In this document: one piece after another, positions 1-4,899 of the stretch
Position numbering within the stretch: position 1 is the first letter of the stretch
How the letters are laid out: every line of letters starts with the position of its first letter
NCBI GenBank assembly: GCA_021803885.1
Contig: JAJZKY010000270.1
Span: forward strand, 1-6,503
Origin: Planctomycetota bacterium
GTDB lineage: Bacteria; Planctomycetota; Phycisphaerae; WQYP01; JAJZKY01
Direction of reading: 5' to 3'
Length of the DNA: 6,503 bases
Position numbers and translations under genes: made by a program
The notes under the pieces: model-generated
Database searches by the model: none
Seen by the model: the letters and a program-made list of their open reading frames with translations, nothing else
What the model was told of the DNA's origin: nothing

Positions 1-439
1 GGCCGCACTTGACGCAGTAGATTATCTGTCGGCGAGGTCCGGTCATCAGTTCCAGGTCTCGCCGGAGCCGGTTCCCGGCACGAGCCTATTCGTGGTGCAC
101 GCCGCTGATCATGAATACCGTCAGGAGTACACCGTAAGATCTGGCCCCTTCGGGTTCCGTGTGCCCTTCAATTTCCCGGACGCTGCACCTGAGGACTGTT
201 TTTTCATTTCCGCCGTTGGCGCAAAGCTTAAGATGCCTGACCCAGTAAGGAAAAACGCTGACATCCACCGCGTCGGCCTAAATCAAGGATTTGTTGCCGG
301 ATCTGCACTAGGCAACGTGCCGGTTTTGGTCTTCTCTTGGCATCTTTGGAACAGGGTTCGCTGGGAGAGGCGTAAGCACACGTTGTTCGACCACTACACG
401 CATTGCCTTCGCCGTTTTGAGCAACCGGAGCACGATTGA
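1..439 (+). CDS. Probable bacterial E2-like (UBC-fold) protein of a ubiquitin-like system, 5' end outside window
   Basis: The frame is open from base 2 with no convincing start, so the gene begins upstream; 145 codons are visible before TGA at 437-439. Numbering from the first visible codon, residues 52-69 (FRVPFNFPDAAPEDCFFI) resemble the Pro-rich turn of E2 folds, where a strand runs into a (Y/F)P..xP..F segment. Residues 111-140, with SWHLWNRVRW and a late THCLRRF, resemble the aromatic and basic C-terminal helix region of bacterial Prok-E2-type proteins found beside JAB/ThiF genes. Only two cysteines are visible (66 and 135), and neither sits in an obvious classical E2 active-site motif, so catalytic competence is uncertain. 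The stop overlaps the JAB-E1 start in TGATG, which implies translational coupling and a shared job. The family call rests on remembered motif resemblance plus this neighbour. A ubiquitin-like domain fused upstream cannot be excluded. Confidence 0.58.
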   Translation, partial: AALDAVDYLSARSGHQFQVSPEPVPGTSLFVVHAADHEYRQEYTVRSGPFGFRVPFNFPDAAPEDCFFISAVGAKLKMPDPVRKNADIHRVGLNQGFVAGSALGNVPVLVFSWHLWNRVRWERRKHTLFDHYTHCLRRFEQPEHD

Positions 440-1893
440 TGACTGATCATCGAGTATCGTTACCTGAGGCTGAACTCAGCCAGGAGGTCCACATTGCAGT
501 CAGTGCCGCTACTTGGAGCGAACTGCAGGCGACCCTTTGGGCTCAGGCTCCGCACGAAGCTTGCTGCTTTGTACTTACACGCCCGAGCCGAGGAAAGGTG
601 CGAACCACTGTGCTCCTACGGGAAATCCTCTGGCCGGAACCAGGTGAGGTGATTGCAACACCCAGACACCTCGAAATCTCCGCTACGTACCTGTCCCGCG
701 TCATGGATGCAGCTGTGGACGCTGGTTCCATGGTCGGCCTTTGCCTCGTCCACACCCATCCCAAATCGGATTTGTTTGGCGAAGGAATCGGCGCATTTAG
801 CGCACGTGATGATTGGTACGAAGAGCGGCTGTTTCCTACGGTGACGCTCTCACGTGAGGGTACGGTATCCGCCAGTATAGTCATCGGGAGTCTGGGGGAC
901 GTCGATGCCCGTGTCTGGTGGCGCTCCAATAACCATACGGTCACCCAGCCCGTTCATGGCGTACGAATTGTCGGACCAGAGCTCAGAATTATCGAGACCT
1001 CCGCGTCACCTTGGATGGATCATCCCAACCCAACGGTTATGGACCGCTCCACTCGTTTATGGGGAAAGGAGGGTCGTAAACGCCTCCAGAACATTAGGAT
1101 CGGTGTTGCTGGCGCCGGGGGAACTGGGAGCCTCACAATTCTCGCGCTGGCCACTATGGGAGCTGGTCAATTGTTGATCTGGGACAAAGATGTTGCAAAG
1201 AAAGAAAACCGACATCGGACGGCGGGGGTAACAACCGATTACATAGGGCACCCGAAAGTGACCGCAATGAAGGCCATGGCCGAGTCATTCGCAACCGCGG
1301 AGCCCTTCACTATCGATGTAGTCGAAGATTGGGCTACAACGAGAGAGGGGCTGACCCGGCTCAAAGATTGTGATCTGATCTTCTGTTGCGTGGATAAGCT
1401 TGCCGCACGGGTTCCTCTCAACGATCTCGCATACGCTCATCTAATTCCAACGATTGACATGGCATCGTGGATGCATCCCGACCGCAATCTCCAGATCGAT
1501 GCTCTGATGACGCACGCTCACGTGTGGTCACCAGGTATACCCTGTGCATGGTGCCGCGAGACACTCACTTCCTACAATCTGACGCGCGAGGCCCAAGGTG
1601 CTCAACGGGGCATCGAGAGCCGCATTCCCTATGGTCTTACTTTGGACCAGACGGACGGCGTAGAGCCTAGTGTGCTCCCACTCAACATGCTCGGAGTCAG
1701 CTTGGCCCTGATGGAATTCATGCAAGTCGCATTGCACATAACAACGCGGACGCCTCACGATTTGAAATTCTTCCTTCCAGACTGGGAACTTGATGAGAGC
1801 GATCGGCTTACACGAAAAGATTGCGACTGCGTTCTCTCATCAGGACTTGGCGACACTCTGACAATCAACCCAGTGGTCATGGACTCGGATTAA
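439..1893 (+). CDS. JAB/MPN metalloprotease fused to E1-like ThiF/MoeB adenylating enzyme
   Basis: This is a 484-residue, probably cytoplasmic, two-domain enzyme. The N-terminal JAB domain (about 15-165) carries a JAMM zinc-protease set: Glu40 in PHEACC, His105 and His107 in HTHP, and Ser121/Asp124 in SARD. It would cleave after or remove a ubiquitin-like tail. The E1 domain (about 200-470) has the nucleotide loop GAGGTGS (225-231), Asp249, Asn257, Arg260, Lys273 and Asp319. The spacing Gly228/Asp249/Arg260/Lys273 equals that of E. coli MoeB Gly41/Asp62/Arg73/Lys86 as I recall it. CxxC (369, 372) and CxC (462, 464) probably bind structural zinc. No cysteine lies between 373 and 461, where ThiF/MoeB proteins carry the crossover-loop Cys. 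ATG at 439 is chosen because it overlaps the upstream stop and follows GGAG (427-430) by 8 nt; TTG at 436 is the alternative. The fusion and E2-like neighbour fit a bacterial ubiquitin-like conjugation operon. Confidence 0.88.
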   Translation: MTDHRVSLPEAELSQEVHIAVSAATWSELQATLWAQAPHEACCFVLTRPSRGKVRTTVLLREILWPEPGEVIATPRHLEISATYLSRVMDAAVDAGSMVGLCLVHTHPKSDLFGEGIGAFSARDDWYEERLFPTVTLSREGTVSASIVIGSLGDVDARVWWRSNNHTVTQPVHGVRIVGPELRIIETSASPWMDHPNPTVMDRSTRLWGKEGRKRLQNIRIGVAGAGGTGSLTILALATMGAGQLLIWDKDVAKKENRHRTAGVTTDYIGHPKVTAMKAMAESFATAEPFTIDVVEDWATTREGLTRLKDCDLIFCCVDKLAARVPLNDLAYAHLIPTIDMASWMHPDRNLQIDALMTHAHVWSPGIPCAWCRETLTSYNLTREAQGAQRGIESRIPYGLTLDQTDGVEPSVLPLNMLGVSLALMEFMQVALHITTRTPHDLKFFLPDWELDESDRLTRKDCDCVLSSGLGDTLTINPVVMDSD

Positions 1894-2010
1894 TTTACAA
1901 ACGCTGGAGAGCATGCAGAGCAGCAGGAATTGTCGGTTTTCAAGATGGCTGAGCATTGATTGGCGGTATAGAGCAACTCTGGGCAATGCTGAACAGGGAG
2001 AATTTCTAGT

Positions 2011-2211
2011 CACGCCCACAGTGAGGTCATGGACACCATGTAGGTTGGGGGCAAACGGTGTGACTTCTCTGCCTCCATAGAGAATGACGCCACGCAATCA
2101 GTTTTTCCCAATGGCGTGTGCCAATGCACGGAGCCCACGGGCATCATGGCTACCAGGGGTTGCGGAAGCCTCGACTTCCACGCCCAACGGTTCTATCACG
2201 ATTAATCCTGA
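2011..2211 (-). pseudogene. C-terminal relic of a DUF4143/AAA_14-type ATPase gene
   Basis: Reading the minus strand from about 2202 gives VIEPLGVEVEASATPG, then HDARGLRALAHAIGKN, an in-frame TGA at 2100-2098, and in the same frame LRGVILYGGREVTPFAPNLHGV. This pattern matches what I know of the C-terminus of DUF4143 domains: an E(I/V)K-S strand, then D..GL..L, then GVVLYTGREV.PFGD.L.AVP. These domains sit at the end of AAA_14 ATPases often found in accessory regions. All of the ATPase part is missing, an upstream in-frame TAG lies at 2232-2230, and the stop falls inside the conserved block, so the gene is dead. After the conserved part the frame stays open to 1840, running antisense into the 3' end of the JAB-E1 gene. 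The 5' break lies close to the 12-bp inverted repeat. Family recognition is by eye only. Confidence 0.62.
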
Positions 2212-2212
2212 T

Positions 2213-2249
2213 GGTGGATAATCAACCCTCTAGTGGATGATTATCCACC
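2213..2249. repeat. Perfect 12-bp inverted repeat with 13-bp spacer
   Basis: GGTGGATAATCA at 2213-2224 is exactly reverse-complemented by TGATTATCCACC at 2238-2249. A further direct GTGGAT copy lies at 2233-2238, 19 bp after the first at 2214. Each arm contains TTATCCAC, one base short of a DnaA box. The repeat lies where the homology of the decayed gene on its left ends, so it may be the end or target of an older mobile element. No T-run follows it, which argues against a simple terminator. Confidence 0.7.
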
Positions 2250-2279
2250 GTTTTGGAAGATTGCCAGATGAGCATGGAC

Positions 2280-2302
2280 TGACCCCCTGAAGTGAGACAG
2301 TT
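2280..2302 (+). repeat. Left terminal inverted repeat of the IS
   Basis: It begins TGACCCC and ends GTGAGACAGTT, and pairs with the right end at 3765-3786 except for four central positions and a one-base gap. A second copy of its TGAGACAGT core (2293-2301) lies 32 bp further in at 2325-2333. Confidence 0.85.
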
Positions 2303-2369
2303 GTGTTTCCAACACTTTACGGCATGAGACAGTATTCTTTGCAACCTATTGCAGTGAAAGGAACTGCGA

Positions 2370-2714
2370 GTGGCAAAGAAGCGAGTCGGCAAATACCCTC
2401 TGTCGTTCCGGCAGATGGCAGTGGAGCGGATGAGGGATTGTCCCAGCGTCTCTGCTCTGGCGAAAGAGCTGGGCATCGACCGCAGCAATTTATATCAGTG
2501 GCAGCGGCAGCTTGAGCATGCCAGTGAGTCGAGCGCCAGGGTTACGTCTCCCGTCCGCGAACTCCGCAAACAGGTGCGTGAGTTGCAGCGATTGCTTGCG
2601 GAGAAAACGCTGGAAGTGGATTTTTTCAAAGGCGCCTTGCAAAAAGTGGAGGCTCGGCGCCAGAGCAGCAGAGGCTCTGGCGGAACGGCATCTACGACCA
2701 GATCCGGGAAGTGA
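2370..2714 (+). CDS. IS3-family transposase OrfA (helix-turn-helix protein)
   Basis: A 114-residue DNA-binding subunit that recognises the IS ends. Residues 10-48 contain the HTH pattern SFRQMAVERMRD, then VSALAKELGIDRSNLYQWQ, typical of IS3 OrfA. Residues 60-95 (LRKQVRELQRLLAEKTLEVD) form a leucine-rich coiled coil of the sort that mediates OrfA/OrfAB multimerisation. The last 20 residues are low in structure and run past a probable frameshift point. The start is GTG at 2370, preceded by AAAGGAA with about 7 nt spacing. The stop at 2712-2714 overlaps the orfB start. Frame -1 relative to this gene stays open through the overlap, so an OrfAB fusion is possible. Confidence 0.88.
   Translation: MAKKRVGKYPLSFRQMAVERMRDCPSVSALAKELGIDRSNLYQWQRQLEHASESSARVTSPVRELRKQVRELQRLLAEKTLEVDFFKGALQKVEARRQSSRGSGGTASTTRSGK
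2658..2682 (+). promoter_or_regulatory. Candidate -1 frameshift stimulator stem between orfA and orfB
   Basis: A 9-bp perfect stem, CGCCAGAGC (2658-2666) with GCTCTGGCG (2674-2682), has a 7-nt loop. It starts 11 nt after an A5G run (2641-2646), where a Lys AAA codon (2643-2645) is preceded by A and could slip back one base into the orfB frame. The orfB frame is open across the whole overlap, as needed for an OrfAB fusion. In frame, the run is not the textbook A AAA AAG heptamer, so the slip site is an inference. Confidence 0.5.
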
Positions 2715-3673
2715 TGCCGATGCAAGGCAGCCTAAGTATTGAGCGAATGTGTCTGTTGGCGGGAGTGAGCCGCGCTGGATTCTACCGGTTCTTAAAAGCT
2801 CATGTTCCACTCGAAGAGGAAACCGAAGTGCGCTCGGCCATTCAGCAGGTCGCACTCCAGCACCGACGTCGCTATGGTTACCGTCGGGTTACTGCGGAGC
2901 TCAAGCGCCGTGGCATGCAGGTAAACCATAAGCGAGTAGCGCGGATCATGCGTGAGGATAACCTCCTCGCGCTGCAGCCGAAGGAATTTGCGACCACCAC
3001 AGAATCCAAAGAATCACTGGAAGTCTATCTGAATCTATCGCGGCGCATGCGGCTGAATTCAGTCGATCAGCTGTGGGTGGCGGACATCACTTATATCCGA
3101 GTGCGGGCCGAGTTCGTCTACCTGGCGGTTATCTTAGACGGCTACTCACGTAAGGTTGTGGGCTGGAAACTGGATCGATCCCTCACCTCACGCCTGGCAG
3201 TTGACGCGCTCGACGGCGCGATCAAACTGCGACGCCCCCGGCCGGGAGTAGTGCACCACTCCGACCGCGGAGTGCAGTACACGTCGCCAGAATATGTCGC
3301 GATTCTCAAGCGGCACGGGATGGTTCAGAGCATGAGCCGGCCGGCGAACCCTTACGATAACGCCAGTTGCGAGAGCTTTATCAAGACGCTCAAACGTGAG
3401 GAAATCTACGCCAACAAATACCTCGACTTGGAGGAGTTGCGCAGTCACATCGAGGAATTCATCGATGACTACTACAACCAGAAGCGATTACATTCCGCGC
3501 TCGGCTATCAAACCCCAGAGGAGTATGAAGCTCAGATGCAAGGCAAATCTGAAGCAGAACTATATGCACCTACACTGCGGTTTTTCACGCGAGATTCGCA
3601 GAGTGTTAAAAAGGCACGGATGATGAGGGACTCAAGCGGCGTTTCTTCCCCCAAAACCTCTCCCCCAGCTTGA
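2711..3673 (+). CDS. IS3-family transposase OrfB (DDE integrase core)
   Basis: A 320-residue catalytic transposase (319 if ATG at 2714 is used instead of GTG at 2711). Residues 40-95 hold the HTH_21-like segment with HRRRYGYRRVTAEL. The rve/RNase H-like core follows, with the metal-binding triad Asp125 (VADITYI), Asp185 (HHSDRGVQY) and Glu221 (SCESF). The D-to-E gap is 35 residues, the DD35E signature. A conserved SRPANPYDNASCESF block and the terminal RLHSALGYQTPEE motif are present, so the protein looks complete. The start overlaps the orfA stop (GTGATG), giving either coupled translation or, by -1 frameshift upstream, an OrfAB fusion in which RLWRNGIYDQIREV precedes the annotated start. 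Residues beyond 285 are variable and proline/serine-rich. Confidence 0.93.
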   Translation: MMPMQGSLSIERMCLLAGVSRAGFYRFLKAHVPLEEETEVRSAIQQVALQHRRRYGYRRVTAELKRRGMQVNHKRVARIMREDNLLALQPKEFATTTESKESLEVYLNLSRRMRLNSVDQLWVADITYIRVRAEFVYLAVILDGYSRKVVGWKLDRSLTSRLAVDALDGAIKLRRPRPGVVHHSDRGVQYTSPEYVAILKRHGMVQSMSRPANPYDNASCESFIKTLKREEIYANKYLDLEELRSHIEEFIDDYYNQKRLHSALGYQTPEEYEAQMQGKSEAELYAPTLRFFTRDSQSVKKARMMRDSSGVSSPKTSPPA

Positions 3674-3764
3674 ATGAATCCCATCGAGAAGTTGAGTGTC
3701 ACCCGGTACACACCCAGCGCTATGTAAGATTCAGAATCGAGAACGCTTTGAGTGTAGCGATAGA

Positions 3765-3786
3765 AACTGTCTCACCGAAGGGGTCA
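3765..3786 (-). repeat. Right terminal inverted repeat of the IS
   Basis: Read on the minus strand it begins TGACCCC and continues to GTGAGACAGTT, matching the left end at 2280-2302. The second internal TGAGACAGT copy seen at the left end has no exact counterpart here. Confidence 0.85.
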
Positions 3787-3985
3787 GTAGCCATTTCCGG
3801 CGTCTTCATTACAGATTCCCTCCCGGACGTCCAAACCTGCTTCACGGTCTCTGGACGATGTTGAGCCAAAAGAGGGCGTGATTCAGGACGTGTGATTCAA
3901 ATCGCAATGTCCTGTCGGCACCTTCTTGACAGTAGAGGCCGCTCTATCTGAATCAAGGGAGCAACTCGGCGTTGCCGCTGCTCTC
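3787..3985. other. Gene-free spacer between IS and mer module
   Basis: I see no recognisable gene on either strand. A GTGATTCA octamer occurs twice 14 bp apart (3878-3885 and 3892-3899), with an inverted TGAATCA near 3950. A 5-bp stem (GCAAC/GTTGC, 3961-3975) lies just past the last mer gene but has no T-run. The stretch may be decayed sequence or mer operon 3' leader. Confidence 0.45.
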
Positions 3986-4180
3986 TCAGGCCTGCATCGA
4001 CGGACACTTGACTGAGCCAAATGAACAGAAGACGCAACAGTCGCCCGAATTCGGGCGCAGCACCTTCTTGCAATTGGTGCACTCATAGTAGAACTGGCAG
4101 GAATCTGTTGGCATAGTTTCTGGCCTGGCAAAGCCGCAATGCGGGCAGGTCAACACGGATTCGAGAACAACGTCATTCAT
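3986..4180 (-). CDS. GDCCVxC-domain small Cys-rich protein in the mer operon
   Basis: A 64-residue protein with nine cysteines: a CPHC pair (12, 15), Cys28, a CTNC pair (34, 37), and the signature GDCCVFCSFGSVKCP with Cys48, 49, 52 and 59. This matches the small family annotated by its GDCCVxC motif, often found near heavy-metal genes and including some selenoprotein members. The paired CxxC knuckles suggest a zinc-ribbon-like fold, and the vicinal Cys48-Cys49 would be a natural thiophilic metal site. No signal peptide is visible, so it is probably cytosolic. ATG at 4180 follows GTGAGG by 5 nt. It starts 7 nt after the merP stop, so it is co-transcribed with merT and merP. A role in Hg(II) handling is inferred from this position only; its biochemical function is unknown to me. 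Confidence 0.82.
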   Translation of the reverse strand: MNDVVLESVLTCPHCGFARPETMPTDSCQFYYECTNCKKVLRPNSGDCCVFCSFGSVKCPSMQA

Positions 4181-4187
4181 GGCAGCC

Positions 4188-4463
4188 TCACTTCTCTAAG
4201 GTGGAGGGATAGCCCGCAATCGTGGTGGCGCGGGTCAGGGCCGCAGGCTTTGTTTTGTCCGGATCGTACGTCACAGTGGCCGTTTTCTTTGCGAAATCGA
4301 CCTTGACCGCGGTCACTCCGGGGACTTTTTCCAGTGACTTCTTCACGGTGATTGGACAGACTGCGCAGGTCATATTCTTCACGTCGAGTGTGACCGTTTT
4401 GGGCGTAGCTGCGAATGCAATAAGAGGTGCGGCGGCCAGTGCGGCAATCAGAAGTTTTCGCAT
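4188..4463 (-). CDS. merP: Periplasmic mercury-binding protein MerP
   Basis: MerP captures Hg(II) outside the inner membrane and passes it to MerT. With the start at 4463 the product has 91 residues, the usual MerP length. Residues 1-18 form a Sec signal (Arg-Lys followed by a Leu/Ala-rich core), with likely cleavage near AFA-AT. The mature part is a single heavy-metal-associated domain with the metal site NMTCAVCPITV (Cys33 and Cys36), then KKSLEKVPGV and a conserved AGYPS near the end. Asn replaces the more usual Gly before MTC. An ATG at 4475 would add four residues but has no ribosome-binding site. GGAG inside those four codons lies 6 nt before the ATG at 4463, which decides the start. 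It lies 12 nt after the merT stop. Confidence 0.92.
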   Translation of the reverse strand: MRKLLIAALAAAPLIAFAATPKTVTLDVKNMTCAVCPITVKKSLEKVPGVTAVKVDFAKKTATVTYDPDKTKPAALTRATTIAGYPSTLEK

Positions 4464-4475
4464 AAGAGACTCCAT

Positions 4476-4820
4476 TTAATAAAACAGCGGGGCGATCCAT
4501 GGCACGGCCAGGAGAAGCAGCAGCATCGTGGTAACAATCCAGAAAGTGATGCGCTGCCTTCTGAGTACGCGCGGATTGGCACAGGCTGAATCCGGGGTAC
4601 AGACCCGAGGAACCACGTAGAGCTTGCGGAACGCCAACCCGAGGAATACAAGCGTCAGGATAATGAAGAAGGGCCGGAAAGGCTCCATTGCCGTCAGATT
4701 CCCGATCCATGCGCCGCTGATTCCGAGCGCCAACAGCACCAGGGGCCCGACACAGCAGACCGACGCACCAATAGCGGCCAGTACGCCCGCGATCAACGAC
4801 CCTTTGCCGGTGAGTTGCAT
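4476..4820 (-). CDS. merT: Mercuric ion transporter MerT
   Basis: An inner-membrane protein that takes Hg(II) from MerP into the cytoplasm. It has 114 residues, close to the usual 116, with three hydrophobic segments at about 9-38, 48-68 and 91-112. The vicinal pair Cys22-Cys23 sits in the first segment (SVCCVGPLVLLALG), and Cys74 and Cys80 (VCTPDSAC) lie in the loop between segments 2 and 3, both as in classical MerT. The stretch GISGAWIGNLTAMEPFRP is characteristic. ATG at 4820 follows GAGGAGA by 8 nt. It is the first gene of the merT-merP-GDCCVxC operon, driven by the MerR-type promoter at 4856-4887. Confidence 0.95.
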   Translation of the reverse strand: MQLTGKGSLIAGVLAAIGASVCCVGPLVLLALGISGAWIGNLTAMEPFRPFFIILTLVFLGLAFRKLYVVPRVCTPDSACANPRVLRRQRITFWIVTTMLLLLLAVPWIAPLFY

Positions 4821-4855
4821 CGTGCCAATCTCCTCAGATCTGTATCACAAGTGCT

Positions 4856-4887
4856 ATTGTAGAGTCCGTACCTTAGTACGGAGTCAA
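4856..4887 (-). promoter_or_regulatory. MerR-type promoter/operator driving merTP
   Basis: On the minus strand, -35 TTGACT (4887-4882) and -10 TACAAT (4861-4856) are separated by 20 bp, longer than the usual 17. This is the overlong spacer that MerR-family activators untwist. The spacer holds a dyad: TCCGTAC (4865-4871) and GTACGGA (4876-4882) with a CTTA centre, extending to 9 of 10 matching positions per arm. The half-site is the same GTACGGA type as in Tn501/Tn21 mer operators, whose spacer is 19 bp as I recall. The -35 end lies 12 bp from the merR start, so bound MerR would also control its own gene. Confidence 0.88.
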
Positions 4888-4899
4888 ACGGAAAACCGC

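Larger units (their letters stand above)
1894..2279. other. Gene-free scar between conjugation operon and IS element
   Basis: No intact gene is visible in these 386 bases. The stretch holds the relic of a minus-strand DUF4143-type gene (about 2011-2211) and a 12-bp perfect inverted repeat (2213-2249), and then meets the left end of the IS. No clear rho-independent terminator for the upstream operon was found. The arrangement suggests repeated insertion and decay rather than a working intergenic region. Confidence 0.6.
2280..3786 (+). mobile_element. IS3-family insertion sequence with terminal inverted repeats
   Basis: The element is about 1507 bp, within the usual IS3-family range. The left end at 2280 (TGACCCC, then GTGAGACAGTT after five bases) is matched in inverse at 3765-3786 (TGACCCC, then GTGAGACAGTT after four bases when read on the minus strand). 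Inside lie orfA and orfB in the typical two-frame arrangement, and the DDE catalytic triad is intact, so the element may still be active. The match can be stretched two bases outward at each end (AC before TGACCCC), so the exact tips are uncertain. I found no target-site duplication: flanks are GAC on the left and GTA on the right. Close relatives, from memory, occur in Acidobacteriota, but I cannot name the element. Confidence 0.88.

Noticed and set aside
1913..2080. A 55-codon plus-strand ORF with GGAG upstream
   Set aside because: GGAG is only 3 nt from the ATG, codon use is poor, and it is largely antisense to the DUF4143 relic, which explains the open frame better.
2213..2249. Two inverted DnaA-box-like TTATCCAC sites as an origin
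   Set aside because: Each misses the final base of the consensus, and no AT-rich region, iterons or replication gene is nearby.
2222..2488. An 88-codon minus-strand ORF crossing the IS left end
   Set aside because: It spans the IS boundary and is antisense to orfA; no recognisable family.
3878..3899. GTGATTCA direct repeat as a regulator site
   Set aside because: Only two short copies with no promoter nearby; could arise by chance.
3961..3975. Rho-independent terminator after the GDCCVxC gene
   Set aside because: The stem is only 5 bp and lacks a T-run.
4464..4475. Upstream ATG start for merP at 4475
   Set aside because: No ribosome-binding site before it, while GGAG within these codons serves the ATG at 4463 and gives the usual 91-residue length.
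4177..4710. A 177-codon minus-strand ORF over merT and merP
   Set aside because: It is an alternate frame of two well-recognised genes; no family resemblance.
4624..4899. N-terminal extension of merR to give a 242-residue protein
   Set aside because: The extension is antisense to merT and crosses the mer promoter; MerR family N-termini begin at the ATG at 4900.
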